Shown here: piece by piece, positions 8,827-17,932 of the stretch
How the letters are laid out: the number at the start of each line of letters is the position of its first letter
How positions within the stretch are numbered: the stretch's first letter is position 1
Assembly (NCBI GenBank): GCA_035710515.1
Contig: DASTDE010000002.1
Coordinates: 62,001-126,000 of the forward strand
Source: Candidatus Rubrimentiphilum sp.
GTDB taxonomy: Bacteria > Vulcanimicrobiota > Vulcanimicrobiia > Vulcanimicrobiales > Vulcanimicrobiaceae
Length of the DNA stretch: 64,000 nt
Direction: 5' to 3'
Translations under genes and position numbers: made by a program
The notes under the pieces: model-generated
Told to the model about the DNA's origin: nothing
The model's database searches: none
What the model saw: only the letters and a program-made list of their open reading frames with translations

Positions 8827-10377
8827 TTAGTTCCCCGATACGTCCCACGATTCCGGTGAGACCGGGAAGCGCAGCATAGTGCGCCGGAATCCGTGCACAC
8901 GCGTACTAAGACCGTCAAAATATGTCTCATAGTAGATCGGTATAACGGGAAGCCCTTCGTGAACCAGCCGCTGCATCGCCAGAAAGTCCAGTTGGCGCCG
9001 CTGCGAGCTGCGCGTCGTTTGCTGGTCGGCGAAGAGCGCTTCGAAACGCGGATCACAGAAACGCGAAATATTGCTTCCATTCACGGTCGCCTGCGCGCAC
9101 GTGAAGACGATCGATTGCTCGGGATCGGCGCCGCCGAGCCACCCATCAATCGCGATGGCGAAGCGCGCGTTGCGAATGGGGCCTTCGGGCGCATTGAACA
9201 GCGTCGTGGGGAATGGTTTTATCGTCACCCGCACGCCGGCAGCGGCGAGCTGGCGCTGGACCACGGTCGCAATGCGCAGCCGGACGGCGTCGCCGGACTG
9301 CAGCACCAAGAGCGCATCGATCGTTTTGCCGCCAAGCAATGCGCGCGCTGCGCGAAGGTCGTACGGAGACGCATGGATTTCGGCGTCGTGCCAGCGCAGA
9401 ACGGGCGGCAGAAACGATCCGGCAGCGGGATAGGCGCCCTGATACGCCTTGCTCAACGCTTGCATGTCGAGCGCCGCCGCGATCGCGCGCCTGACCGACA
9501 GCGCGTTAGCCGGCGGCCGCAACGTTTGCAGCGTCAGCCAAAGCGTTGCGTTCTCCGCAGTGCGCGCCACGCGCAAACCCCCGGTGTGCTCGACTTGCGC
9601 AAGTGACTGCGGCAGCAATGGGGCGACGTCAACGTCTTGCGACTGCAAAGCGACTAAGGCCGACCCGCGATCCGGAATCATGCGCAGCTCGATCCTTACG
9701 AGCTTCGGCTTCGGCGAAAAATAGGGATTGGGAATGAGCACGACACGGTCGCCGCGCCGCCACTGCGCCACCCGGAACGGGCCCGTACCGAATGGGTGCT
9801 GTTCCCAACCGGCGTGCTGTAACTGCGTGGATCCGAACGCGTGCGCCGGCAAAATGCCGAACGCGAAATCCGACTGCGCGAAAAGATCGCTGACGGCGGC
9901 GTTCCACGGCCGTTTGAGCTGAATCAGAACCGTGTAGCGATCGGGCGCGATCAGCCGCGCAACGCGGCGGTAAGCGTCCTGCGAGAGCACCGCATTCCGA
10001 GAATCCAGAATGGCGCGATAAGTGAATGCGACGTCAGCCGACGTGAACTCGACGCCGTCGGCGAAACGCACGTGCCGGCGCAGATGATAGACGATTCGCG
10101 TGCCGTCGGCCGACACGTCGCCGTTGGCGCGGCTGGGAATGCGCGTCAGCAGGACGGGAACGAGCCGGTTACGCTCGTCCATCCCAACCAAAGTCTGGCA
10201 GACCAGCAGATCGTAACCGATCGTATCCTGGTCGTGGGCCAGGAGCGGGTCGAGCGACGATGGGTCCGAGAGATCGGCGATTCGCAAAACGTGCGCCTCT
10301 CCCGCACCGCGGTGCGACGATCCGCCCGCGCACGACGCGAGACAGATCGCGAGAACCAGCATGCTCAGGCGCAGCAT
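8827..10377 (-). CDS. Family-5 extracellular solute-binding lipoprotein (peptide/nickel type)
   Basis: A 516-residue SBP_bac_5 protein. It has a lipoprotein signal with lipobox LASC (cleavage before Cys near residue 16). The mature domain shows the family pattern: LDPLLAHDQDTIGYDLLVCQTL, a VRFADGVEFTSADVAFTYRAI block, HPFGTGPFRVAQWRRGD, and a C-terminal RFCDPRFEALFADQQTT. Such proteins deliver oligopeptides, dipeptides or nickel chelates to an ABC permease, but no permease or ATPase genes are adjacent, so it is an orphan here. Followed after 5 nt by mgtC. Confidence 0.88.
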   Translation of the reverse strand: MLRLSMLVLAICLASCAGGSSHRGAGEAHVLRIADLSDPSSLDPLLAHDQDTIGYDLLVCQTLVGMDERNRLVPVLLTRIPSRANGDVSADGTRIVYHLRRHVRFADGVEFTSADVAFTYRAILDSRNAVLSQDAYRRVARLIAPDRYTVLIQLKRPWNAAVSDLFAQSDFAFGILPAHAFGSTQLQHAGWEQHPFGTGPFRVAQWRRGDRVVLIPNPYFSPKPKLVRIELRMIPDRGSALVALQSQDVDVAPLLPQSLAQVEHTGGLRVARTAENATLWLTLQTLRPPANALSVRRAIAAALDMQALSKAYQGAYPAAGSFLPPVLRWHDAEIHASPYDLRAARALLGGKTIDALLVLQSGDAVRLRIATVVQRQLAAAGVRVTIKPFPTTLFNAPEGPIRNARFAIAIDGWLGGADPEQSIVFTCAQATVNGSNISRFCDPRFEALFADQQTTRSSQRRQLDFLAMQRLVHEGLPVIPIYYETYFDGLSTRVHGFRRTMLRFPVSPESWDVSGN

Positions 10378-10437
10378 ACGCTCGCCCTTCGCCGCACCGC
10401 AAGGCGAACACTAGCGGATTTTTCGCTCGGGGCCCGT

Positions 10438-11586
10438 ATGGTGGATTTCATGATTGGACCGTTCATGCGATTGCTTATCGCCGCGGCATTCTTCGCGTGC
10501 GCGGCGGCGCCGGCACTTGCCGATCCCACGCCGGCACCCGCGCCCACACCGTCGCCGGTCACGTTCTCGGGCGTCGTCAGCGGATTCACGTTTCACGCCG
10601 ACAACCCGAACGCGACGGGCGCGCTCGATACCGCCAGCGGCGCCGATCTTGCAACACGTACGCAGCTCGGCAACGCGCTGATCACGATCGCGCGCACCAC
10701 CGGCACGTTCCGCTTCAGCGTGACCGCCGGCGCGTATGCGTTTCCGGTCGTGGGGCAAAGCATCAATCCGACGTTTCAGCAATTTGCGAACACGAATCTG
10801 TACGGCTACATCCCGAACGCGTACGTGCAGTACGTTCCGGATGCAAATTGGACGATCAGTCTCGGCAAGCTTCCAACGCTTATCGGTCAAGAGAACGGCT
10901 TCACGTTTCAAAACGTGAACGTCCAGCGCGGCCTCGTTTGGAACGTCGAGCCGGTCGTCAGCCGCGGCCTCCGCGTGGCTTACGCGAATTCAACTTTCAA
11001 CGCGACGCTCGAGTACAACGACGGCTACTACTCCGGCAACCATCGCGCGATCGAAGGCCAGCTCGGCTGGACGCCCAACGCCAGGACCAGCCTCGCGTTC
11101 ATCTTCATCGTGCCGGATGCGAACACGCCGTCGAATGCGACCGCGTTCGTGGCGAACAAGCGCGAATACGATCTGATGTACACGCAGCAGATCGGCAAGC
11201 TGCAGCTCTTGCCGTACGCGCTCTGGATTCAATCACCGGCCAGCCGGAACGCCGGCTTGGTCTCAAGCGAATCCGCCTTCGGCGCTTCTCTGATCGCGAG
11301 TTGGGCGTTCAACAGCGTGTTCTCGCTGGGCGGCCGCATCGAGACGCTCGCCAACAACAGCTCGCGCTTCGACTTCAGCAACAACTCGGATTTCCTAGGC
11401 TATGGCCCGGGCAGCAGCGCGACTTCGTTCACGCTGACGCCGGCGTACAAGATTGCTCACCTCTTCGCGCGCGGTGAGTATTCGCACGTCAATATCTCCG
11501 GACTGCTGCCCGGATTCGGGTTCGGGCCGGCCGGATTCAACACGATGCAAACTCGCGTCGGCTTGGAGATCGGCGCGCAGTTCTAG
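10438..11586 (+). CDS. Outer-membrane beta-barrel porin (BBP2/OmpL-like)
   Basis: A 382-residue predicted outer-membrane barrel. A signal peptide (MRLLIAAAFFACAAAPALA, from the internal Met at 10465) is followed by a Pro-rich linker, then alternating aromatic and polar beta-strands (FSGVVSGFTF, AYVQYVPDANWTISLGKL, GLRVAYANSTFNATLEYND, TRVGLEIGAQF). The protein ends in Phe, as expected of a Bam-assembled barrel. A segment GKLPTLIGQENGFTFQN resembles BBP2-type outer-membrane proteins. Candidate starts are ATG 10438, 10450 and 10465; the last gives the cleanest signal peptide. Divergent from the solute-binding protein by 60 bp. Confidence 0.82.
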   Translation: MVDFMIGPFMRLLIAAAFFACAAAPALADPTPAPAPTPSPVTFSGVVSGFTFHADNPNATGALDTASGADLATRTQLGNALITIARTTGTFRFSVTAGAYAFPVVGQSINPTFQQFANTNLYGYIPNAYVQYVPDANWTISLGKLPTLIGQENGFTFQNVNVQRGLVWNVEPVVSRGLRVAYANSTFNATLEYNDGYYSGNHRAIEGQLGWTPNARTSLAFIFIVPDANTPSNATAFVANKREYDLMYTQQIGKLQLLPYALWIQSPASRNAGLVSSESAFGASLIASWAFNSVFSLGGRIETLANNSSRFDFSNNSDFLGYGPGSSATSFTLTPAYKIAHLFARGEYSHVNISGLLPGFGFGPAGFNTMQTRVGLEIGAQF

Positions 11587-12813
11587 CTAGAGACCGAGCG
11601 GGTACGCCTCCTCGCCGTGCAGCGTAATGTCGAGCCCCGCTTCTTCAACGTCGCGATCGACCTTCGTCTGCGTCACCTTGCTAATCAGCCATAGGAATCC
11701 GTACGTAAAGACGAACGCCCACAGGCTGCACATAAACGCCGAAGCGATCTGAACGAAGAAGAATCGCGTTCCACCGTAGAACAGGCCGTCCGCGCCGGCC
11801 GGATTCCACAGATGCGACCCAAAGAGCCCAAGCATGGTGATGCCGAGAACGCCGCCGACGCCGTGCACACCCCATACGTCAAGCGCGTCGTCCCACTGCA
11901 GTTTGTTCTTGAGCGCGACTGCCCAGTAGCAGACGAGTCCCGCGGCAATGCCGATCACGATCGAGGTGACCGGCGAAACGTATCCAGCAGCGGGCGTGAT
12001 GGTGGCAAGGCCCGCGACCGCGCCGGTCAGCAGTCCGACGAACTTGGGTTGACGTCCCCGCGCCCATTCCACGAGCAGCCACGTGATCGCGGCGAATGAT
12101 GCGGCGATGTCCGTGTTCAGAAATGCCGATGCGGTAACGGCGTCAACACGCAGCTCGGAGCCCGCGTTGAAACCGTACCAGCCGAACCATAGCAACCCGG
12201 TGCCCAATGCAATCAGCGGAATGTTGTGCGGTTTGTTCTCGATCACGTACCGGCGTCCAATGAATAACACCGAGGCGAGCGCCGCAAATCCCGCCGATGC
12301 GTGCACCACGATGCCGCCGGCGAAATCTTCGGCTCCCCACTTTGCAAGCAAACCGTTCGGACTCCACAGCATGTGAACGAACGGAAAGTAGACGAAGATC
12401 AGCCAGCCGGTCAGAAAGATGAAATACGCTTTGAACGTGATGCGGTTGGCGAATGCGCCGGTGATAAGCGCCGGCGTGATGATTGCGAACATCATCTGAT
12501 AGGCGATGTGAACGACCAACGGAATGCCGGCGTCGTTGCCCGTGAACATCGTGTGCAGCGTGACGCCGTTGAGCATGAAGTAGGTCGCCGGATTTCCGAC
12601 CAATCCGTGCCAGTCGGGGCCGAAGCACATCGAGTAGCCGAAGACCACCCACAGAACCGTCGTCCAGCCCAGCGACATGAAGCTTTGAATCATGATGGTC
12701 AGGACGTTCTTGCGCCCGACCAGGCCCCCGTAGAAAAAGGCGAGCCCGGGCGTCATGAGCATGACGAGGCTCGCACAGATAAGCATGAATCCGGTGTTGC
12801 CGATGTTAACCAT
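11587..12813 (-). CDS. amt: Ammonium transporter (Amt/MEP/Rh family)
   Basis: Eleven-helix inner-membrane ammonia/ammonium channel of 408 residues. Helix 1 region MLMTPGLAFFYGGLVGRKN is the family signature. DFAGGIVVHASAGFAAL carries the conserved Asp and the first pore His, and GVHGVGGVLGITMLG the second pore His. The C-terminus (DRDVEEAGLDITLHGEEAY) is the conserved cytosolic tail that interacts with P-II proteins, though no glnK/glnB is adjacent. It follows the PDZ-7TM-GAF gene by 24 nt and its stop abuts the porin stop with no spacer. Confidence 0.95.
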   Translation of the reverse strand: MVNIGNTGFMLICASLVMLMTPGLAFFYGGLVGRKNVLTIMIQSFMSLGWTTVLWVVFGYSMCFGPDWHGLVGNPATYFMLNGVTLHTMFTGNDAGIPLVVHIAYQMMFAIITPALITGAFANRITFKAYFIFLTGWLIFVYFPFVHMLWSPNGLLAKWGAEDFAGGIVVHASAGFAALASVLFIGRRYVIENKPHNIPLIALGTGLLWFGWYGFNAGSELRVDAVTASAFLNTDIAASFAAITWLLVEWARGRQPKFVGLLTGAVAGLATITPAAGYVSPVTSIVIGIAAGLVCYWAVALKNKLQWDDALDVWGVHGVGGVLGITMLGLFGSHLWNPAGADGLFYGGTRFFFVQIASAFMCSLWAFVFTYGFLWLISKVTQTKVDRDVEEAGLDITLHGEEAYPLGL

Positions 12814-12837
12814 GGAGCCGCCGTTCGGCAGCCAGCC

Positions 12838-14574
12838 TTACTCCTCTTTTCGGGCCAGCCTGCGGCGCGCCGTGGCAAGGTCCATCGTGCCCTCGGTCAG
12901 CGCCGTGAGGATTTCGGCCTGCTCGCGAGCCCTGATCGCGGACAACTCCGCGCCGACTTCGTGCACGACGTTGCGCAGCATCGCGATTTCATCCGGCGCG
13001 AACGTCTCGCCGTTGACCCGCGGACCGCAGACGAACGCGCCGGTCAGTTGTCCGCGCACGGCCAGCGCGAAAGCAATCGCGTCGCTGCCGAGTGCGCTGT
13101 TGACTTCGGAGAGATCGATCTGCGAGAGCTGCTTGCGCAGCCGCACGAACGCGGGATCGTCCACGCCGACCTCAGTGGGCAACGATGCCAAACCCGCCGA
13201 CGCCGCGAGCGTATAACGGCCGTCCACCCGTTCGTAGATTGCGGCTCCCCGAGCGCCCATCACGCGCGGAATCTCGTGGGTCGCGCGCTCGAGAAGCGTC
13301 TCGGGGTTTTCCATGTATGGCGCATCCTCGGACAGCTGCCGCAGCGCACTCGCCGCTTCGTACTTACCCCGGAAGAGTGTGCTGTCGAGAAATTGTTCGG
13401 TGCGCTTGTGTACGGCGTTAAATGACAGGCCCAACGCCAGAGCGACGGCGAGCTCGACGGCTAGGCTGCCCTCCCGGCTGACCGCCAAGGTGTTGAGAAA
13501 ATGTTCGAGCAGCACGAATATGCCGACGGCGATCGAGGTGAGGATCGTGTAAATCAGCGTGCGGTTGAGAACGAAGTTGACGTCAATGATGCGGTGCCGC
13601 AGAATTGCGTACGCACAGCCCAGCGGGAACACCATCACCGTCAGCCACTCGGCGCCCGAAAGATGGATCGGATGCGGGAGTAACCGGTTGAAGAGATTCA
13701 AGAGCACGCCGAAGCGGCTGATCAGGAAAGCCCAAAATATCCAGCGGACGCGTTGACGGGCCAGGCCCGTCGTGCGCACGTAGCTTACGGCGAAGAACGC
13801 GATGATCACAAGTTGCGCCGCCGAGAACGCGCCATTGACGATCCATGGCGTCAGGTTGACGAGTGCACACCCCGAATAGGCTTGCTGCGTGGCGTTTATC
13901 GTATTCAGCACGAGCGCCGGAACGACGGTGATCAGCATCGCCGTGCGCGCGATGAGGATTGCTCGGCGCGAGACTCCGGTCGCAATTGCTTCCACGACCA
14001 AGTAGAGCATCAGCGGCGAGTACGTCCACAGCGCCGCAGTAAGAATGCCGCCGAATAACCGTCCGTCCACCGGCAAGGCGCCCCACCATGCGTCCGGCAG
14101 CGCAACTGCGACGCCGAGGCACCATATGCCAAGCATCGTTGCTGCGCGCTCCCTTCCGCGCCACAACACGAAGACGCCGAGAGCTAGTATGAAAAATTTG
14201 AATCCGAGTTGTGCGATCAACGTCGCCGCGGAGTCGGTGTGACGCAGCGTGTAGGGTATCGTGAGCCGGGAACTGCCGCGCTGGACTGCCAGCGAAATGA
14301 CGTCGCCGGCGTGACCGGTCTGCATCGGCGAGTAATGGTAGACGATCGCCGTTCGCGAAGGCATGTCCATCTGCGGGAGCAGCAGCTCGTCGCCGTCGCG
14401 CAGACCGGCCGCGCGATCGGCGGGGCTAGTCCCGGTCACGAGGATCGAACAGCGGGCGACGCTCTCCGTCGTCGGACTAAAGCGGGCGCTCTGCGGCCAC
14501 GATTGGATCTCGATGCCTATGAGAATCAGCGCGGCCAGCGTTGAGCTGGCTACGGCGATGCCGCGAGCGTTCAC
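12838..14574 (-). CDS. Membrane protein with PDZ-like, 7-8 TM and GAF-like domains
   Basis: A 578-residue protein with no kinase or cyclase output domain. An N-terminal membrane helix (residues 8-24) is followed by an extracytoplasmic PDZ-like segment (ILVTGTSPADRAAGLRDGD), about seven membrane helices (roughly 125-370), the YAILRHRIIDVNFVLNR motif typical of multi-TM sensor histidine kinases, and a C-terminal GAF-like domain (about 420-555) with a short coiled tail. The sensor architecture is recognisable but the HATPase domain is absent. The start is GTG 14574. Directly upstream of amt (24-nt gap), so it may report or modulate nitrogen status; that is inference. Confidence 0.75.
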   Translation of the reverse strand: MNARGIAVASSTLAALILIGIEIQSWPQSARFSPTTESVARCSILVTGTSPADRAAGLRDGDELLLPQMDMPSRTAIVYHYSPMQTGHAGDVISLAVQRGSSRLTIPYTLRHTDSAATLIAQLGFKFFILALGVFVLWRGRERAATMLGIWCLGVAVALPDAWWGALPVDGRLFGGILTAALWTYSPLMLYLVVEAIATGVSRRAILIARTAMLITVVPALVLNTINATQQAYSGCALVNLTPWIVNGAFSAAQLVIIAFFAVSYVRTTGLARQRVRWIFWAFLISRFGVLLNLFNRLLPHPIHLSGAEWLTVMVFPLGCAYAILRHRIIDVNFVLNRTLIYTILTSIAVGIFVLLEHFLNTLAVSREGSLAVELAVALALGLSFNAVHKRTEQFLDSTLFRGKYEAASALRQLSEDAPYMENPETLLERATHEIPRVMGARGAAIYERVDGRYTLAASAGLASLPTEVGVDDPAFVRLRKQLSQIDLSEVNSALGSDAIAFALAVRGQLTGAFVCGPRVNGETFAPDEIAMLRNVVHEVGAELSAIRAREQAEILTALTEGTMDLATARRRLARKEE

Positions 14575-14666
14575 GAGCGCACGTTTCGCCTTGCCGGTAG
14601 GGGCTTCCTAAGCATTGATAAAATTGAACGCCCGCTTGCCGTTACTATAAGGAAGGAGCTTTTGCT

Positions 14667-15368
14667 ATGCCTCTCTCCAGAAAACAGTTCGTCTCCGCCA
14701 CCGCGATAGGAATGTCGGCAGCCGCCATCGGCTTGGACGTTCCGGCATCTGCGGCAGAACGCACCCCGGTGCATTTTCACATTTTGAAGTCTTCGGAGTA
14801 CGACCGCGCTGCAGTGTTGCGCGTGCTCACCGGCGGAGGCCAGCATAAGCAAGTGTTCCAAGCTGTCGAGCCGCTGATCATCGCGCCTGGCGTTGCCAGC
14901 CTTTACCTTCACATGCAGAACGCGATGAACGCGTACGAGTTTTCAATGGGCCTCGGCAAACTGTCCACGCTCGCCGTCTTACTGGGACCGTCGATCGTGT
15001 TCGCGCTCAACGATTCGATGTGGAAGAAATATGGATTCGGCACAGCCTTCAAACTAGACGCTGCAAACGACTACTACCGCGCGGACTCGAATCTGAGTTT
15101 GAGCGCCGCGCCGGACGATCCCAACGGCATCTATCAGGATTGGAGCGCGCAAGCGGTTCTCAAACGCGGCGGAAAGTTTTTCGTCTGTCACAACGCCATG
15201 ACCGGAATCGCTGCGGTGCTGGCCTCAAAAATGTCCGGCGCCACGCCCGCCGGCGCGCTTGCCGATTTCAAAAAGAACCTGCTGCCTGGATTTACCATCG
15301 TGCCGGCCGGCGTTGCGTCCGTGCAACAGGCGCAAGAGTACGGCTGGAGGCCGTTCCCGATTATTTAG
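14667..15368 (+). CDS. Exported DsrE-like protein
   Basis: A 233-residue protein with a strong ribosome site (AAGGAAGGAG, 8 nt before ATG). The N-terminus SRKQFVSATAIGMSAAAIG resembles a twin-arginine signal but with Arg-Lys instead of Arg-Arg. The mature part has alternating beta/alpha segments (VHFHILKSSEYDRAAVLRVL, LGPSIVFALNDSMW, FFVCHNAMTG), reminiscent of DsrE/F-like sulfur-carrier folds. One Cys (FFVCHN) could be the active residue. The function is unknown. TACTAT 19 nt upstream of the ATG is a possible -10. It ends 10 nt before the convergent tRNA-Ser. Confidence 0.6.
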   Translation: MPLSRKQFVSATAIGMSAAAIGLDVPASAAERTPVHFHILKSSEYDRAAVLRVLTGGGQHKQVFQAVEPLIIAPGVASLYLHMQNAMNAYEFSMGLGKLSTLAVLLGPSIVFALNDSMWKKYGFGTAFKLDAANDYYRADSNLSLSAAPDDPNGIYQDWSAQAVLKRGGKFFVCHNAMTGIAAVLASKMSGATPAGALADFKKNLLPGFTIVPAGVASVQQAQEYGWRPFPII

Positions 15369-15378
15369 AGCAGAGCTT

Positions 15379-15466
15379 CGGAGAGGGTGAGATTCGAACT
15401 CACGGAAGGCTCATCACCTTCGGCGGTTTTCAAGACCGCTGCATTCAACCGCTCTGCCACCTCTCC
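15379..15466 (-). tRNA. tRNA-Ser (anticodon UGA)
   Basis: An 88-nt class II tRNA on the minus strand. The acceptor arm GGAGAGG pairs with CCTCTCC, the discriminator is G, the anticodon TGA is at 15430-15432 (loop CTTGAAA), there is a long variable arm (GAAGGTGATGAGCCTTC region), and the T-arm contains GTTCGAATC. CCA is not encoded: the template continues AAGC. Reads UCA and probably UCG codons. Confidence 0.96.
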
Positions 15467-15524
15467 ACCGCCGTCCTTTGAGCGATTCGGAGGGTGTCCC
15501 TTTCGCCGGGATTAAACTCGGCGG

Positions 15525-16100
15525 ATGAGTTGGGAAGCGCTCAGCGCGATCGCGACCGCATTTACCGGGATCGTCATCATGCTGACGGTGATCATCGGCG
15601 TGCGCCAGGCCCGTGCGGCGCTCGACCAGATCGGCGAGGCGCACCGGGCGACGCAGCTCGACGGCATGATGCGCATCTTCGAAAAGTTCGACGATCCGGA
15701 ATTCATTCGCGGCAGATTGTACATCATGAGAGAATTGCCGGAGCGGATGAAGGATCCGGGCTTCGAAGAGTACTTGCGCATTACTCCATATGCCGAGGTT
15801 CCTTGGCATAGGACGCTTAGCACACTCGAGCGTGTCGGCGTGTACGTGCGAATGGGGCTACTTGAGGGAGAGCCGTTTTATTACAATTGGGGGAACATGA
15901 TTGTCGCGACGTGGAGCAAGTTGGTCCCGCTCGTCGAGTTGAACCGCAAGACCAGCGACAATCCGTACCTTTGGAAAGACACCGAGTGGCTGGCCGCCGA
16001 CGCGGCCCGGTTCGTGACCATGTATATCGAGGAGAATCCCCGGATCCAGCCCAGTACGGGCGAGCCATTTAGTCTCGAGCGCTGGCAGCGAAGACGCTAG
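15525..16100 (+). CDS. Hypothetical membrane-anchored protein (DUF4760-like)
   Basis: A 191-residue protein with one N-terminal membrane helix (AIATAFTGIVIMLTVIIGV) followed by a helical cytosolic domain (ARAALDQIGEAHRATQL, MMRIFEKFDDPEFIRGRLYI, TLERVGVYVRMGLLEGE). The DxPEFxRGR and ERVGVYVRxGL patterns resemble the DUF4760 family, whose function is unknown. The stop overlaps the convergent small gene (shared CTAG). Confidence 0.6.
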   Translation: MSWEALSAIATAFTGIVIMLTVIIGVRQARAALDQIGEAHRATQLDGMMRIFEKFDDPEFIRGRLYIMRELPERMKDPGFEEYLRITPYAEVPWHRTLSTLERVGVYVRMGLLEGEPFYYNWGNMIVATWSKLVPLVELNRKTSDNPYLWKDTEWLAADAARFVTMYIEENPRIQPSTGEPFSLERWQRRR

Positions 16101-16288
16101 TCTTCGGTCTTCGAGTCGGGTTGTTCGGCGTCGCGCACGGTTGAGGCGGGCACGCACTCGACCAGCGCCATGGCCCAGCCGCCGTCGGTGCGCAGGCGCG
16201 CCAGATAGCCTCGCTCGCTTCTTCCATAGATATGGTATCCGGCGTTCAGGGCATCGCGCAGCGAACTAAAGACGACCAAACCGCTCAT
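16097..16288 (-). CDS. Small hypothetical protein
   Basis: A 63-residue protein starting MSGLVVFSSLRDALNAGY, with no signal or membrane segment. The N-terminal half (about 35 residues, ending around YLARLRTDGGWAMALVEC) looks like a folded beta-alpha-beta unit; the C-terminal tail is acidic and polar. GGAG just precedes the ATG; a GTG at 16297 is an alternative. I do not recognise the family. Coding is supported by the codon pattern, a plausible ribosome site and neat convergence with the neighbouring gene. Confidence 0.5.
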   Translation of the reverse strand: MSGLVVFSSLRDALNAGYHIYGRSERGYLARLRTDGGWAMALVECVPASTVRDAEQPDSKTED

Positions 16289-16297
16289 GCGCTCCAC

Positions 16298-16415
16298 GGT
16301 TAGCCGGGGCGCGCTTGTGAGTCCCTGTCGAGAGCGAGGATAAGAGCCCGAATTTGGCGGCTGCGCTAAAGAAAGTTGTGCATAAGCCGTGCACAGGCTG
16401 TGATTTGCGGCGAAC
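16298..16415. other. 118-bp intergenic region without recognised features
   Basis: Sequence between the small gene at 16288 and the stop at 16416. It should contain the small gene's promoter, but I see no convincing hairpin, promoter or repeat. Confidence 0.4.
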
Positions 16416-17084
16416 TCAGCGCCCTAGGAAGCGGAGGTATTCGAACAGCAGGCCGGCCCCGTTGTTGCGGTCCGCGGCCGAACCGTCTTTCACGAACTTG
16501 GCGGAAAAATTGATCGTCCGGATGCCGAATAAGAGTTCGTCGTCGCGGCGTTGGATGCCGATCGCCGCCATCGCGTCGAACTCGCTCGCAACCTCGGGCT
16601 TGTCGACATTGGGTTCGCCGTCGCTGTAGGTAAAGTGATCGGTGCCCGTCAGTTGCGGCGCCCCGCCCGCCACGAATTGCACGAACCTGCCGCCTTGCAG
16701 CGGCAAGCGATATTCCGTTTCGTAGCGCATTCCGGCCAATCGCGACGCCACGACTTGCGAGAGATTGGGCAGCGGCGTGCGCTGGTTGATCACCGTCTCG
16801 CCCACTCCCAGCCAAAGTTTTTGGGCGGGATCGACGGCGAAGAGCAGCGCGCCGTTCAGCAAGCTCAGCTGCGGCGTGGCTTGTCCGTACTTCGCCGACG
16901 GTCGCTGCGGGAGCGAAACCGGCGGAATCCCCTCCACTCGCAACTGCCAGCGCTGCGCGCGCACGTTGAACTGCAACAGTGCGCCCCCGGCAACGCCGTG
17001 TTGGCTTCCGGCGATGTCGCTATGCACACCGCTCAGGATGAGCGCTTGAATGCCCGCCGCGAAGCAAAGCGCTTTAGCGCACAT
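16416..17084 (-). CDS. Exported hypothetical protein, possibly outer-membrane
   Basis: A 222-residue protein. The N-terminal segment CAKALCFAAGIQALILSGV is a plausible signal sequence. The rest has amphipathic strands (GGALLQFNVRAQRWQLRVEG, LSLLNGALLFAVDPAQKLWLGVGET, RYETEYRLPLQGGRFVQFV, DDELLFGIRTINFSAKF, GAGLLFEYLRFLGR), a pattern seen in small outer-membrane barrels. No family is recognised. The start at 17084 is chosen over 17135 because it places the hydrophobic signal at the N-terminus. Divergent from kynA by 56 bp. Confidence 0.6.
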   Translation of the reverse strand: MCAKALCFAAGIQALILSGVHSDIAGSQHGVAGGALLQFNVRAQRWQLRVEGIPPVSLPQRPSAKYGQATPQLSLLNGALLFAVDPAQKLWLGVGETVINQRTPLPNLSQVVASRLAGMRYETEYRLPLQGGRFVQFVAGGAPQLTGTDHFTYSDGEPNVDKPEVASEFDAMAAIGIQRRDDELLFGIRTINFSAKFVKDGSAADRNNGAGLLFEYLRFLGR

Positions 17085-17140
17085 AAACACGCCTTCGCGG
17101 GAACGTGCGGCGGGCCCCGTGAACTCGCCCGGCAAAGCGT

Positions 17141-17932
17141 ATGCGCATGACGCCCGACACGCCCGGAGAGCAGCTTTCTTACGGATCGTACCTGCACCTG
17201 GACGAGTTGCTTTTACTGCAGCAGCCGCTCTCGGCGCCGCCCCACCACGACGAGACGCTCTTCATCATCATCCATCAGGTCTACGAGCTCTGGTTCAAAC
17301 AACTGCTGCACGAGATCGACGCCGTCATGCGGGACTTAGCCGCCGGCCAATTGCCACGCGTCGCCAAACACTTCCGGCGCATCGATACGATTCAGCGCTT
17401 GATCGAGACGCAGGTTGACATCCTCGAAACGATGACCCCGCACGAGTTCAACGCGTTCCGCGATCACCTCAATCCGGCCAGCGGCTTTCAGTCGGTGCAG
17501 TTCCGCGAGATCGAGTTCACGTCGGGTTTACGCAACACCGAGGTGCTCAAGCATATGACCATGAGCGGCGAGCAGCGTGCGCGCTTGCAAGAGCGATTGA
17601 CGCAGCCCTCGCTCTACGACCGCGTTAAGGAGTATCTGCGCGGGCGCGGATTCGCCGTAGATACGCACGACGAATTGATCGCTACGTTCCGCACGATCTA
17701 TTCCGAAAACACCGATCAATATGACCTGTATCTTCTGCTCGAAGACCTCATCGAGTTCGACGAGCGCTTCCTCTTGTGGCGCGGGCGCCACATCCGCATG
17801 GTCGAGCGCATGATCGGCGCCAAGAAGGGAACGGGCGGGTCGCTCGGCGCGGCGTACCTTGCAACCACGCTTGAAAACCGCTTCTTTCCAGAACTGTGGG
17901 AAGTGCGCACGTACATGGGAAAGGGATACTAA
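17141..17932 (+). CDS. kynA: Tryptophan 2,3-dioxygenase
   Basis: Haem enzyme opening the indole ring of L-tryptophan to N-formylkynurenine. At 263 residues it has the usual bacterial length. Conserved segments: LSYGSYLHLDELL, the distal-His region FIIIHQVYELWFKQLLHE, FRRIDTIQRLIETQVDILETM, SGFQSVQFREIEF, WRGRHIRMVERMIG (proximal His) and GTGGSLGAAYL. First gene of a plus-strand operon; its stop overlaps the next ATG (TAATG). No formamidase (kynB) lies here, so that step must be encoded elsewhere or be spontaneous. Confidence 0.95.
   Translation: MRMTPDTPGEQLSYGSYLHLDELLLLQQPLSAPPHHDETLFIIIHQVYELWFKQLLHEIDAVMRDLAAGQLPRVAKHFRRIDTIQRLIETQVDILETMTPHEFNAFRDHLNPASGFQSVQFREIEFTSGLRNTEVLKHMTMSGEQRARLQERLTQPSLYDRVKEYLRGRGFAVDTHDELIATFRTIYSENTDQYDLYLLLEDLIEFDERFLLWRGRHIRMVERMIGAKKGTGGSLGAAYLATTLENRFFPELWEVRTYMGKGY

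Noticed and set aside
10260-11477. 405-residue plus-strand frame over the porin
   Set aside because: Shifted frame; the porin frame has a signal peptide, beta-strand pattern and terminal Phe.
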